A stretch of 64,000 nt of DNA from Sphingomonas hankookensis (GCF_022664465.1 NZ_JAKREV010000002.1:541522-605521), one strand, 5' to 3'. Shown: positions 28,670 to 37,380, numbered from the stretch's first letter. A program made the numbers and translations. Notes: generated by a model from the sequence alone, not told the origin.

Positions 28670-29794
28670 ATGCCGACCATCTTCCTCGTCTTTCTAATAC
28701 CGGCGATCTACGTCGCGTCCCGCACCCTTTGGCCGTTGACGCTGCCGCTCTGGAGCAAGGTCGTCATGGCGCTGCTCCTGCTCGTCGTGGCACAATATCA
28801 CCTGTGGAGCCGGCTATCCTCGGGTTCGGTCTTCGCCCCCGAATTCCCGCGCCCGGTCGTCATCCTTTTCAACTGGGCGTTCGGCGCGCTGGTGCTGTTG
28901 TGGCTCTTTCAGGTCGTGCTCGATCTCGGCCTGCTGACGACGGCGCTCGTCCGGTGGCGAGGCGTCGGGATGCCGGATGCAGCGCGATATGGCGCGACCG
29001 CGCTGGCGGTGGTGGCCAGCGCGGTCGCAGTCGCCAATGCGGTGCGGGTCCCGCCGATCAAGGACGTCGAGGTGGAGATTGCGGGCCTGTCACCGCAGTT
29101 CGACGGATACCGCATCCTTCAGTTGACCGATCTCCACATCAGCAAGCTGTTTCCGGCCGCATGGGCAAGCGACGTCGTGGCGCGCGCCAATGCGGCGGGC
29201 AGCGACGTGATCGTCGTCACCGGCGATTTCATTGACGGCTCGGTCAATATGCGACGCAGGGACGTCGAGCCGCTTCGCGCGCTCCGGGCCCCTGACGGCG
29301 TCTGGGCGATCCCGGGCAACCACGAATATTTCTTCGACTATGGCGCATGGATGCGGCACCTGACCGCACTCGGTTTCCGGATGCTGCCGAATGCCCATAC
29401 CGTCATCCGGCGCGGCGGCGCGGAGTTGGTCGTGGCCGGCGTGACCGACCTGTCCGCCCCAAGCGTCGGCGAGGCGGGCCCGGACCTGGCGCTGGCGCTG
29501 CACGGTGCACCGGCCGATGCGCCAATCGTGCTGCTTGATCATCAGCCGCGCCGGGCGCGGGACGCCGCCGCAAAGGGCGTGGCGCTCCAACTGTCCGGCC
29601 ACACCCATGGCGGCATGATCGTCGGCCTCGATCGGCTCGTCGCTCGCGCGAACGCCGGGTTCGTCGCGGGCCGCTATCAGGTCGGCGACATGACCCTGTA
29701 CGTCAGCAACGGCACCGGGCTGTGGCCGGGCTTCGCGCTGCGTCTCGGCGTGCCGTCGGAGATGACCCGCTTCACCCTGCGCGCGAAGCCGTAA
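28670..29794 (+). CDS. Membrane-anchored metallophosphoesterase
   Basis: A 374-residue protein. Four hydrophobic helices span ~1-125, followed by a calcineurin-like phosphoesterase domain with D154 and H156 (LTDLHIS), D186 (VTGDFIDG), N217 and H218 (GNHEY) and the metal-binding SGHTHGGM near residue 310. The YaeI/YkuE group to which this belongs acts on lipid-like phosphoesters or cell-envelope phosphate; the exact substrate is unknown. The catalytic domain should face the periplasm or cytoplasm depending on topology, which I cannot fix. Confidence 0.88.
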   Translation: MPTIFLVFLIPAIYVASRTLWPLTLPLWSKVVMALLLLVVAQYHLWSRLSSGSVFAPEFPRPVVILFNWAFGALVLLWLFQVVLDLGLLTTALVRWRGVGMPDAARYGATALAVVASAVAVANAVRVPPIKDVEVEIAGLSPQFDGYRILQLTDLHISKLFPAAWASDVVARANAAGSDVIVVTGDFIDGSVNMRRRDVEPLRALRAPDGVWAIPGNHEYFFDYGAWMRHLTALGFRMLPNAHTVIRRGGAELVVAGVTDLSAPSVGEAGPDLALALHGAPADAPIVLLDHQPRRARDAAAKGVALQLSGHTHGGMIVGLDRLVARANAGFVAGRYQVGDMTLYVSNGTGLWPGFALRLGVPSEMTRFTLRAKP

Positions 29795-29851
29795 CGGGTC
29801 GACGCTGCCGCGACGGTTGACGGTAGCGCCCGAGCGCCACCATCATACCGC

Positions 29852-31024
29852 ATGACCATATCGCTGGCCGACGCGCGACGCATGGCCCTCAAGGCACAGG
29901 GCTTCGGCCAACCGCTGCCCGTGCAGGCTAGCGCAGCGCACCTCCGCAAGGCTGCCGATCGCATCGGCTTGTTCCAGATCGACAGCGTCAACGTTCTCAC
30001 CCGCGCGCATTACCTGCCGGCATTCTCCCGGCTCGGCGGTTATGATCGATCGCTGCTTGAACATGCCGCGTGGGGGCCGAAGCGGCAGCGCCGGTTCTTC
30101 GAATATTGGGCGCACGAGGCGTCGTTGTTGCCGCTCGACCTGCATCCGCTGCTGCGATGGCGGATGGCGCGCGCCGAACGAGGCGAGGTCGGCTATCACA
30201 CGCTACGCCGCTTCGCGACCGAGCGCCGCGGCGAGGCGGACGCGGTGCTCGCCCGCATCGCCGCAGAAGGGCCGCTGACCGCCGCCGACTTCGAGAACGG
30301 TTCGAGCCGCAGCGGCTGGTGGGAATGGAGCGACGTCAAGCACGCGCTCGAATGGCTGTTCTGGTCGGGCCGGATCACGACCGCGACACGGCGGGGCAGC
30401 TTCGCGCGGGTATACGACCTCCCCGAACGCGTCCTGCCAACTGCCCTCCTCGCCATGCCGACGCCGACCGCTGCCGAGGCACAGCGTGCACTGATCGAAC
30501 GCAGCGCGCGGGCGCTCGGCGTCGCGACCGCGGTCGATCTGCGCGACTATTACCGGCTGAAGCCCGACGAAGCGGATCGCGCTATCGCCGATCTGACGGA
30601 GGACGGTGTGCTGGTCCCCGTCCGCGTCGAAGGCTGGAGCCAGAAGGCGTGGCGGCATCGTGACGCTTCGCCGCCCCGGCGGATGCGCGGGGCGGCCTTG
30701 CTGGCGCCGTTCGATCCGCTGATCTGGGAACGCGGCCGCACGGAGCGGCTGTTCGGCTTCCGCTACCGGATCGAGATCTACGTGCCGCACGACCGGCGCA
30801 CCCATGGCTATTACGTGCTGCCCTTCCTGCTGAACGAGGCGCTGGTCGCGCGGGTCGACCTCAAGGCGGACCGGCAGGCTGGCGTGCTGCTGGCGCATCG
30901 CATCACGCTCGAACCGGGGGCGCCCGGCGATACGCTACTGCGCTTGCAGATCGAGCTGGAGCGGATGGCGGCATGGCTCGGTCTGGCGGACGTTCGCGTC
31001 GGGGTGATCGCCCGCCCCGATTGA
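29852..31024 (+). CDS. Winged-helix DNA glycosylase, YcaQ/AlkZ family
   Basis: A 390-residue HTH_42-family protein: three winged-helix-like repeats and a C-terminal beta-rich part ending GVIARPD. The catalytic motif Q-phi-D is visible as FQIDSVNV (residues 41-48), the form seen in E. coli YcaQ, whereas AlkZ has Q-phi-Q. YcaQ unhooks interstrand crosslinks made by nitrogen mustards and opens bulky alkyl lesions. Other family blocks are YWAHEASLLP, WWEWSDVKHALEWLFWSG, LLAPFDPLIWERGRTERLFGF and the closing HGYYVLPFLL. The gene ends 87 bp left of the integration site. Confidence 0.9.
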   Translation: MTISLADARRMALKAQGFGQPLPVQASAAHLRKAADRIGLFQIDSVNVLTRAHYLPAFSRLGGYDRSLLEHAAWGPKRQRRFFEYWAHEASLLPLDLHPLLRWRMARAERGEVGYHTLRRFATERRGEADAVLARIAAEGPLTAADFENGSSRSGWWEWSDVKHALEWLFWSGRITTATRRGSFARVYDLPERVLPTALLAMPTPTAAEAQRALIERSARALGVATAVDLRDYYRLKPDEADRAIADLTEDGVLVPVRVEGWSQKAWRHRDASPPRRMRGAALLAPFDPLIWERGRTERLFGFRYRIEIYVPHDRRTHGYYVLPFLLNEALVARVDLKADRQAGVLLAHRITLEPGAPGDTLLRLQIELERMAAWLGLADVRVGVIARPD

Positions 31025-31110
31025 TCCGTTCTTCCGTCGTGGGCGAGCGCGCATGCGATCACGGTTCCGCGATGTTACGGGACGCTGCCAACCGCCAAAT
31101 GCTTGTTTTG

Positions 31111-31127
31111 TGGTCGGGGAGACAGGA
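31111..31127. repeat. Left attachment site (attL core)
   Basis: TGGTCGGGGAGACAGGA, identical to 42995-43011. Read on the minus strand it is the CCA, discriminator, acceptor 3' strand and part of the T-arm of tRNA-Pro. Flanking bases differ on both sides, which fixes the 17-bp core. Confidence 0.9.
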
Positions 31128-31151
31128 AGGGGTTCCGCCTAGAGTTTGGTC

Positions 31152-31187
31152 AGTAGTAAGGTATTAAGATGCTTGGGACTAACGGTT
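31152..31187. repeat. Repeat flanking the integrase gene, copy 1
   Basis: AGTAGTAAGG at 31152-31161 and ACTAACGGTT at 31178-31187, with ATGCTT between them. The same order and near-identical spacing occur at 33085-33122, on the other side of the integrase gene. These may be integrase arm-binding sites or regulatory sites. Confidence 0.5.
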
Positions 31188-31255
31188 TTCTGCCGTTTCG
31201 CCCCGTGTTACCGCTACGTCACTATGCTACGTAACGCCCCACGCGGGAGGGTCCA

Positions 31256-33016
31256 TTGACCCCCCAACGCCACCTTTTCAAACGCCCTAACTCGCAAAAC
31301 TGGCAGCTTCGCTTAATGGTGCCTAAGGCCGCCCGCGCGGCTCTCAAAAAGTCAGAATTTACGCAATCTTTGCGCACTACCGACAAGCGGTTGGCTGCCG
31401 ACCGAAGCCATGCGTTTCTCGCAGATTGGAAGGCGCAGATCGATCGCGCTCTGACCCCAAACGTTGCCGAACAGGCGGTCGGTCGTACCGTTGTCGACAC
31501 GGGATTGGTCAACGACCTTGCCGTCGCGGTCGGTTATGAAAACGCCTCACGCAATGCGCGCGAACTCATTGCCGATAAAGCTCGCCTTGGCCCCGAAGCC
31601 TTCGACTCGTTAGCATCAAAATTCGAACAGCGGCATCGAAGCGCGCTTCGACTTTTCCATGCCAATGACCATTCTGCTTGGACAGAGCGCGCAAAGCGTT
31701 TGATCGCAGATAACGGCTTGTCGCTGCCCGAAGGAAGCGACGAGTTCGAGCAGCTTACTCGAAGCCTTGCGGCGGCATCCATCGACACGTTTGCGATGGC
31801 GAAGTCACTGATGATACAAGGCGAAGGTGCATTCACCCCCTCGCCTTTCGTTGTCGACACTATCGAGAAACGGGCCGAGAAGGCACCGGCAGGTGAAACA
31901 ATCCTCGTCCTTTTCGAACGCTATGCTGCGCAACGTTTAGCGGAAGGCCGCAAGCGAACAGATACGGTCAACCAAGATCGGAAGGTCGTCGAATTATTTG
32001 TATCGTTCGTGGGCGCTGACCGTAGCCTGTTATCGATTAAGCCGGCAGAAGTTCGGGAATGGCGCAACGCAATGGCTGCGATCCCACCCGGCTATCGACG
32101 CAAGAAAGAAAACCTTGGCCTTACGATTAGTGAGGCGGCGTCTAAGGCATCGGCAGCGGGCTTAAACGGACTGAACGCCAAAACCATCAACAAATATCTT
32201 AGTACGATATCACCACTGTACGATTGGTCAAAGAAAGAAGGATACTGCGCATCAAACCCCTGCGATGACCTTTTCTTCGATGTTCAAAAATTGAAGAAAA
32301 ACGGTTCAGGAAGAAGACCTCCATTTTCCGATGAACAACTTAATATTATTTTTGGTTCACCGCTTTTTCAAGGGTTTGAACGCGATAGACGGGAATGGCA
32401 ACCGGGCAACTGCATGGCTAATGACTGGCGCTATTGGATACCCCTCGTATGCCTGTTCACTGGCGCGCGCATTGGCGAAATAGCACAACTTTTCACCGAT
32501 GATGTACGCAAAACAATATCAGGCATCGACTACATTGCCATCAGCCATAGTACGGACCGTGACCAAATGACCAAATCAGGGTATAGTCGAGCTATGCCTA
32601 TACACCCGCAACTCAAACAACTTGGCTTTTTGGAGTACGTAAAATTCAGGCTACAATCGCTTAATGGCAATGGGAATGCTCGCTTATTTCCTGGATTTGA
32701 GGCGAGTTCGCGAGGTCAGATGGGTGGCAGGCCCTCAAGATTTTGGCGAAATTATCTAGAACGAATTGGAGTGAAAGACGGTGCTGATGGACTCGGCTCG
32801 CATTCCTTCCGACACGGCTTGACTGACCGCCTCCGCTTGGCGGGCTATCTGGATGATGAAATCGAAGTCGCACTAGGCCATAATCAAACCTCTGTGACAG
32901 CTGGATATGGGATCGTCAGGCAAGGCACTGTCGAACGCGTTGCCGGAATGCTCGAAAAGGTTTCCATACCGATAGGATTGATCGCTCAACCTTCTAACGC
33001 GCCTAACCAAGATTAA
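31256..33016 (+). CDS. int: Tyrosine-type site-specific recombinase (integrase)
   Basis: A 586-residue tyrosine recombinase. The N terminus (HLFKRPNSQNWQLRLMVPKAA) is the DUF6538-type arm domain. A core-binding SAM-like domain follows at ~215-330, and the catalytic domain has R405 (TGARIGE), K440, H516 and R519 (HSFRHGL), H542 (LGHNQ) and nucleophile Y551. All catalytic residues are present. The start is a TTG at 31256, placed about 5 nt after a strong GGGAGGG ribosome site. It lies 129 bp from the left att core, so it drives integration into and excision from tRNA-Pro. It sits at the end opposite the intact tRNA gene. Confidence 0.92.
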   Translation: MTPQRHLFKRPNSQNWQLRLMVPKAARAALKKSEFTQSLRTTDKRLAADRSHAFLADWKAQIDRALTPNVAEQAVGRTVVDTGLVNDLAVAVGYENASRNARELIADKARLGPEAFDSLASKFEQRHRSALRLFHANDHSAWTERAKRLIADNGLSLPEGSDEFEQLTRSLAAASIDTFAMAKSLMIQGEGAFTPSPFVVDTIEKRAEKAPAGETILVLFERYAAQRLAEGRKRTDTVNQDRKVVELFVSFVGADRSLLSIKPAEVREWRNAMAAIPPGYRRKKENLGLTISEAASKASAAGLNGLNAKTINKYLSTISPLYDWSKKEGYCASNPCDDLFFDVQKLKKNGSGRRPPFSDEQLNIIFGSPLFQGFERDRREWQPGNCMANDWRYWIPLVCLFTGARIGEIAQLFTDDVRKTISGIDYIAISHSTDRDQMTKSGYSRAMPIHPQLKQLGFLEYVKFRLQSLNGNGNARLFPGFEASSRGQMGGRPSRFWRNYLERIGVKDGADGLGSHSFRHGLTDRLRLAGYLDDEIEVALGHNQTSVTAGYGIVRQGTVERVAGMLEKVSIPIGLIAQPSNAPNQD

Positions 33017-33502
33017 CATAGGAGCGCGCCTAGCTCTCGCTAGGATACGGCATCGACACGTAGGAAAGCCATAGAGGATTGCAGCGTAGTAAGGCGCTAC
33101 ACTATGCTTACTACTAACGGTTGCGCATTCCGTGACCCGTGCTACGCCTATGGGCACCCCACGGCTTGCGGTCGATGCCGCACCAAGCAAGACGCTTCCG
33201 TGAGGTTCACATTATTGCGCGGTAAATCGCTCCCGGTAGTCTTTTCTACCGGCTTTGCCGCGTAATTTCCCTTCGGGGTTGGAATTTGTATTTTCTGCGC
33301 CTGTTAAATTTAACGCTTCCGACGTGTTCGGAAGCGCTGAATAAACGCGCGTTTAACGCACGGCCTAAATATAACTAAACATTTCTAAACATCGTGATGT
33401 GTTAAGCTGTAACCATAGCTAAAACATTATGCCTATAGTTCCTTATAATCTTCTATCATCCTCTCTCTAATTTAATATATATAAGGTAATTTAATTACAA
33501 TT
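33017..33502. other. AT-rich, palindrome-rich region upstream of the polymerase gene
   Basis: A 486-bp gap. It contains the second integrase-flanking repeat (33085-33122), a hairpin CCGGTAG/CTACCGG (33233-33252), a perfect palindrome GTTAAATTTAAC (33303-33314), and a 9-bp hairpin CGCTTCCGA/TCGGAAGCG (33314-33336). A tandem CTAAACAT repeat (about 33376-33393) follows, and then about 130 bp that is strongly A+T-rich. The layout resembles a replication origin or a strong promoter region serving the polymerase-like gene. No coding gene is supported. Confidence 0.55.
33085..33122. repeat. Repeat flanking the integrase gene, copy 2
   Basis: CGTAGTAAGG at 33085-33094 and ACTAACGGTT at 33113-33122 with ATGCTT between, matching the block at 31152-31187 in order and spacing (28 versus 26 nt). 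It lies just downstream of the integrase stop. Confidence 0.5.
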
Positions 33503-34840
33503 ATGGAATCAGTTACAGCTTTAGAATCAGTATCAAAGGAATCAAAGAAGCCAATCTTTATGAGTTTGAATGGAAAGGCTCATTCAGAGGAAGCAAAGAA
33601 TCTACAGAACGATTTAGTTGGAATCGTTCACAGGAAGTTGGCTAAGAAGTACAAGCCTACCAAGAAGCTAACTAATGCTGTTGGGGCGATGTTAGCCGAC
33701 CTATTACGAGCGGAAGCCATGGACCCGCCAAGGCGCTGTTTCCGAACAAAGGATGCAGTTACCTTCAACAGGCAGGGGGATGAAGTGCCCGGTTTTCCAA
33801 CCATCGGCTACCATCCATTCATTGATGCCTTCAATGGACTGCTTGCTACCGGTTATATCGATATCATTCCCGGTGAACGACCAAGCGCCAAAGAAGGCAC
33901 CACAGCGCCAGCAACAGAATTATGGGCAACACCTAAGCTGATTGACCTAGCGGCGCTGTATGGTGTGTTTCTGGCCGATTATGAGCGCCATTTCATATCC
34001 AAGCCCCGTCCATCCCAGGTTGCACGACCGGTTATCTTGAAAGCTGGTTCAAAGCGGAAGGGTTGGGACAAGGTATCGGGGGCTTCGATGCGGCTCGATA
34101 AGGCCGATCTGCGTGTCATGGCGCTGTCGGCGCAGGTGCAGCGGCTCAATGCCTACTTTGCCACCGTTAATATCGGCAACGCCAAGCATGAAGGCTTTGC
34201 TCGTATCTTTAACCTTGGCGACACAACCGGGGCGGGGTTGGATAAGGGCGGTAGGCTCTATTCCATCGGTGGCGGTTATCAGTCGATGGACAAGAAGAAG
34301 CGACCGTTCATCACCCTAAACGGTAGCCGTACCGTCGAAATAGATATTTCCGGTAGTCATTTAACAATTTTACATGCCTTGGCCGGTAAGCCGTTGCCGG
34401 TAGGTGATCCCTACGCAGGTGTTGGCTTCAACCGCGACGTTATAAAAATTTGGGTGGCTCAAACCTTAGGGCACGACAAGTTTCATAGAGGCTGGTCACC
34501 TGACAACAATAAGCGGTACAGAAAGGATGATTCTAGCCGATCTTTAGGGAAAGATTATCCCATAAAAGCGGTTCACGAAGCAGTTTGCGCAGCGTTCCCC
34601 CTTATCGTAGGATGGGAAGATAGCAAAATTCGATGGGGTGAGCTTCAATACATTGAAAGCGAAGCCTTGTTGGACACGCTTACCAAGCTTGCATTTGAGT
34701 ACAACATACCGGCTTTACCCGTTCATGATTCGATCATCGTTGCTGTGGAGCATCATGAAATTGCCAAGAGGGTGTTTTCAGAATGCTTCGAATCAAAGAT
34801 TGGCTGTCTGCCAACGCTAAAAAGCAAACAATTACAATGA
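33503..34840 (+). CDS. Superfamily-A palm-domain polymerase-like protein (candidate TV-Pol)
   Basis: A 445-residue protein. Residues 1-190 are basic and of unknown fold. The C-terminal half shows, in order, GGRLYSIGGGYQ (249-260; compare the GRVY block of T7 RNA polymerase), motif A-like TVEIDISGSH with D281, motif B-like R311-x3-K315 followed by G323 (the R-x3-K spacing of Pol I and T7 RNA polymerase), and motif C PVHDS with H408 and D409. These are the catalytic landmarks of superfamily-A DNA polymerases and T7-type RNA polymerases. TV-Pols, described in bacterial mobile elements and virophage, have this minimal palm and are predicted primase-polymerases. I infer replication of the element. 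An AT-rich leader and AT-rich first ~70 codons stand out. No helicase gene is in the island. The family call rests on motifs seen by eye. Confidence 0.55.
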   Translation: MESVTALESVSKESKKPIFMSLNGKAHSEEAKNLQNDLVGIVHRKLAKKYKPTKKLTNAVGAMLADLLRAEAMDPPRRCFRTKDAVTFNRQGDEVPGFPTIGYHPFIDAFNGLLATGYIDIIPGERPSAKEGTTAPATELWATPKLIDLAALYGVFLADYERHFISKPRPSQVARPVILKAGSKRKGWDKVSGASMRLDKADLRVMALSAQVQRLNAYFATVNIGNAKHEGFARIFNLGDTTGAGLDKGGRLYSIGGGYQSMDKKKRPFITLNGSRTVEIDISGSHLTILHALAGKPLPVGDPYAGVGFNRDVIKIWVAQTLGHDKFHRGWSPDNNKRYRKDDSSRSLGKDYPIKAVHEAVCAAFPLIVGWEDSKIRWGELQYIESEALLDTLTKLAFEYNIPALPVHDSIIVAVEHHEIAKRVFSECFESKIGCLPTLKSKQLQ

Positions 34841-34971
34841 CTGAGGTGATGATAGTCCTTTTTTTTGGGCGTTGGCTGTGAATCGATTGGTAAGGGGGGT
34901 GGGGGGTCTATTTTCCTAGGACTTCGCTCCTTCGCGCTTGCCCCTTCACCGAACGCCGATTGCAAACCTAC

Positions 34972-35517
34972 TCAACGTGTCCGTACCTGATCGGGGCAGG
35001 TGCGGGCTATCCGTTCCTCGTTATCCCAACGCGCAACATACACGGCATTCCGGTTGCGAAGCTGCATACAGGATAGATCGCCATCGTTGTTCGATAGGGC
35101 AGCAATGGTCCGCCCATAGTGATCGGTGCCAAGCCTCTCGATATAGACACTACCGGCAATGGCTTTCCGTAAGCTGGTAGTGGCGGCATAGGGATTGCCG
35201 GGCGTACAATGACGCCCTTCGCGGCAATGTCCCGGTATTTCGGGGGCATCGATCCCCACCAGCCGGATTCGCTCATTACCGCAGCGGATCGTGTCGCCAT
35301 CGGTAGCGGTGCAACCTGATACCCGGTCGCCATAGGTAGGTCCGCCGATAGACGGCAACGCCACCGAACCTGCACCAACCAAACCCCCTACGACGCCAGC
35401 GCCAGCCAGTAGCCCTACAGCGGCCAATAGGGACCGCCTACGCGCCTCTCGTTGCTTGGAGCGGTAGTATGGCCCCACCTTGATCGGAACCGCCTTAAAG
35501 GGCTTACGGAAGCTCAT
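34972..35517 (-). CDS. Membrane-anchored thermonuclease-family protein
   Basis: A 181-residue protein: basic N terminus, one membrane helix at ~29-53, then an SNase/TNase domain with DGDT (73-76), R85 and E93 in RIRLVGIDAPE, and R136 in YGRTIA, the equivalents of the catalytic Asp-Arg-Glu-Arg set. Four to six cysteines suggest disulfides outside the cytoplasm. It probably degrades DNA or RNA at or outside the inner membrane. The ATG at 35517 follows AGAAGGG. It converges on the polymerase-like gene. Confidence 0.82.
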   Translation of the reverse strand: MSFRKPFKAVPIKVGPYYRSKQREARRRSLLAAVGLLAGAGVVGGLVGAGSVALPSIGGPTYGDRVSGCTATDGDTIRCGNERIRLVGIDAPEIPGHCREGRHCTPGNPYAATTSLRKAIAGSVYIERLGTDHYGRTIAALSNNDGDLSCMQLRNRNAVYVARWDNEERIARTCPDQVRTR

Positions 35518-35585
35518 AAGCCCTTCTCGGCTGTCGATATGAAGGTTTGGTTCTTTTGCCGCGTTATGAGCCGTAACGCAGGTTG

Positions 35586-36005
35586 CTACTTATCCAGGTA
35601 CTTACACACACCTGCACCGCCGCCTACGCCAAGGAAGCCCTTGGAAGGGCCGAAGAGGCCGAAATTTGGACCATCCAACACCTGAACCACACCCTCGCCG
35701 ACGAACAGGACGGTATGGGTTTCGAAGCCGGTGTAACCACCGAAGGCGTTCTTGCCGTTGATTTCGATGGTAGCGGCCCACCCCTGCCAACCGTTGTTGC
35801 GTTTGGCCCATCCTGCTTTGCACTTCGCGGGATGAAGCCCAAGGAAGCGGTATTCTGCGCTGTCGGGATCGCGCAAGGTGCCGGCCATTGCCTTCTTGGT
35901 AGCGCCAACCGGGTCCTCGGGTGGTGGTCCTACGTCAACATAATCGGCGCGCAGTTGATACGTAGCTTGGGCAGCAAGCATTAAGCCCGCAAAAAGCAGG
36001 TTCAT
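35586..36005 (-). CDS. Hypothetical secreted protein, island
   Basis: A 139-residue protein with an N-terminal signal (MNLLFAGLMLAAQA). The middle holds DPVGATKKAMAGTLRDPDSAEYRFLG, a pattern common in small periplasmic proteins where a DP-x-SA segment follows a KxxMxxxLxDP helix, then two cysteines and a Gly-rich end. No named family is recognised. I chose the ATG at 36005 from the signal peptide. A GACCCG/CGGGTC hairpin lies about 30 bp upstream of the start (36033-36050). Confidence 0.6.
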   Translation of the reverse strand: MNLLFAGLMLAAQATYQLRADYVDVGPPPEDPVGATKKAMAGTLRDPDSAEYRFLGLHPAKCKAGWAKRNNGWQGWAATIEINGKNAFGGYTGFETHTVLFVGEGVVQVLDGPNFGLFGPSKGFLGVGGGAGVCKYLDK

Positions 36006-36247
36006 TGGAGTTTCCCCGTGTTTACCGCGCCGGACCCGACAAACCGGGTCGGTTGAACGACGCGAACACAGGAACACGCCTCCCGCGTATTCCCCGAAGG
36101 TCTTATATTCCGCAGGCCGACCCGGCGTAGCCGAGAGCCTGTGTTCGCCGCCGTTTGCGGGCATCCCCTCCCGTTCAAAGTCGGAAATGCGAAACCTGAT
36201 TATGATGGGTCGATGGTTGTGTCTACGCCTTACGTGTAACGACGCAT

Positions 36248-36616
36248 TCAGCCGCGCACCCGCCGAACAATCCTGCGCCGCTCCCTATCGTCCTTGGCCC
36301 TATCCCACTCACTTTGATCGATACCCGCTGGTTTCCAATGCTGTGACGCCTTTGGACGCGCGAACCGTGGTCGGGGTGGTGGCGGGTCGTCATCCGGTGG
36401 TGGCGCGCTTGGCGACCAAGTTACCTTCGGCCCCCGCGCACCACATTGGCATCGCAGTCGTTCGGCAAACTCCGGCCAGTCAGTGCGCCAACCCTTTCGC
36501 CGCCAATGGGTCTGCAACTCAAAGGGGGAAAAGAGCGCAACCCTACCACAGGTGCGACATTCAGCCTGAACCGAACCGTCTTTCAGGTCTTCCAAATAAC
36601 GTATTGGCTGGACCAT
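36248..36616 (-). CDS. Zinc-ribbon-like small protein
   Basis: A 122-residue protein with CRTCG near residue 20 and CQCG near residue 56, four cysteines arranged like a zinc ribbon, then a Pro/Asp-rich linker and a basic C terminus (RAKDDRERRRIVRRVRG). I infer a DNA- or RNA-binding accessory protein. The start ATG at 36616 lies 3 nt after the stop of the upstream small gene, so they form a unit. Confidence 0.6.
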   Translation of the reverse strand: MVQPIRYLEDLKDGSVQAECRTCGRVALFSPFELQTHWRRKGWRTDWPEFAERLRCQCGARGPKVTWSPSAPPPDDDPPPPRPRFARPKASQHWKPAGIDQSEWDRAKDDRERRRIVRRVRG

Positions 36617-36619
36617 CGC

Positions 36620-36808
36620 TCACAACGGCAATGGCAGTTGGTTGCGATCCAGCATTGGCAGTGGTTCGCCCGCATACTCGCAAAGGTGCGCAGCAAGAGT
36701 CGTTGCTGCCTCAACGCGAAGCCGAGAGTCGGGGGCAGTAAGGCCTACTCTGGCCCAACCGGGTGCCGACAGCAGCGCGGCGGCGATCATTTCCTGTGAA
36801 TCCAGCAT
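36620..36808 (-). CDS. Small protein, DUF6771-like
   Basis: A 62-residue protein (MLDSQEMIAAALLSAPGWARVGLTAPD...) with the APGWARVGL core I associate with the DUF6771 family of small alphaproteobacterial proteins; its function is unknown. The start is fixed by a strong GGAGGAAA ribosome site 5 nt before the ATG at 36808. It is coupled to the zinc-ribbon gene downstream. Confidence 0.65.
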   Translation of the reverse strand: MLDSQEMIAAALLSAPGWARVGLTAPDSRLRVEAATTLAAHLCEYAGEPLPMLDRNQLPLPL

Positions 36809-36933
36809 GACGTTTCCTCCGCTTCCATGGTTAGAACATAAAGGGAACGATTCGCAAGGCGGATTAGGCTCGCGCTGCAACGGGCATCGGCGTTATAAGC
36901 GTTACTGACGATCTGTTCGGTCAGGAGAATCGC

Positions 36934-37380
36934 TTGTCCAAAATGCCGCTTCTTGCATTCGCTGCGATCTGCATGACCGCTGCGCCGAACGCCTCCGCAA
37001 CCGTCTGCGATCGTTCCAAAATCCAAGCGCTTTCCGTGACAGACGCTGCCAAGACAATTTTAGCTAACAGCGATGTGGTCGGAGTAGGTTCGGCGAATGA
37101 GGAACGAAGCGACCCGAACGTTCCACGCCAAAAGATCGTTTTTACTGACGTTGTGAAGGGTAAGGAACACGTCGTGTCCCTTTCACCCTACCGGTCGGCA
37201 GGCGTGGGTATCCACGACGGTTGGGTTAGGCAGTTCCAAGAGCCACGCATCGGTGGAAGGCTATTCGCGCTAACAATGCACAGCGATGGCTACGTCGCAG
37301 GGAAATGCATCCTCGCGATGTTGGCGACCTTCCCGCAGGAACAAATGCTTACCGCTTTGAACAGTGCGGCCAAAAAGTAA
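36934..37380 (+). CDS. Hypothetical secreted protein, island
   Basis: A 148-residue protein with a signal peptide ending in NASA, then a small domain with two cysteines (TVCDRSK, GKCIL) and KIVFTDVVKGKEHVVSLSPY. The spacing resembles secreted proteins with a single beta-sandwich, but no named family is recognised. The start is a TTG at 36934 or an ATG at 36943; GGAGAA lies just upstream. It is divergent from the small gene at 36808. Confidence 0.6.
   Translation: MSKMPLLAFAAICMTAAPNASATVCDRSKIQALSVTDAAKTILANSDVVGVGSANEERSDPNVPRQKIVFTDVVKGKEHVVSLSPYRSAGVGIHDGWVRQFQEPRIGGRLFALTMHSDGYVAGKCILAMLATFPQEQMLTALNSAAKK

Noticed and set aside
35452..35984. Plus-strand frames over 35452-35984
   Set aside because: They lie opposite the thermonuclease and secreted-protein genes and lack ribosome sites or motifs.
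36187..36741. A 184-codon plus-strand frame in the island
   Set aside because: It overlaps two coupled minus-strand genes that have a strong ribosome site or zinc-ribbon cysteines; the plus frame has no such support.
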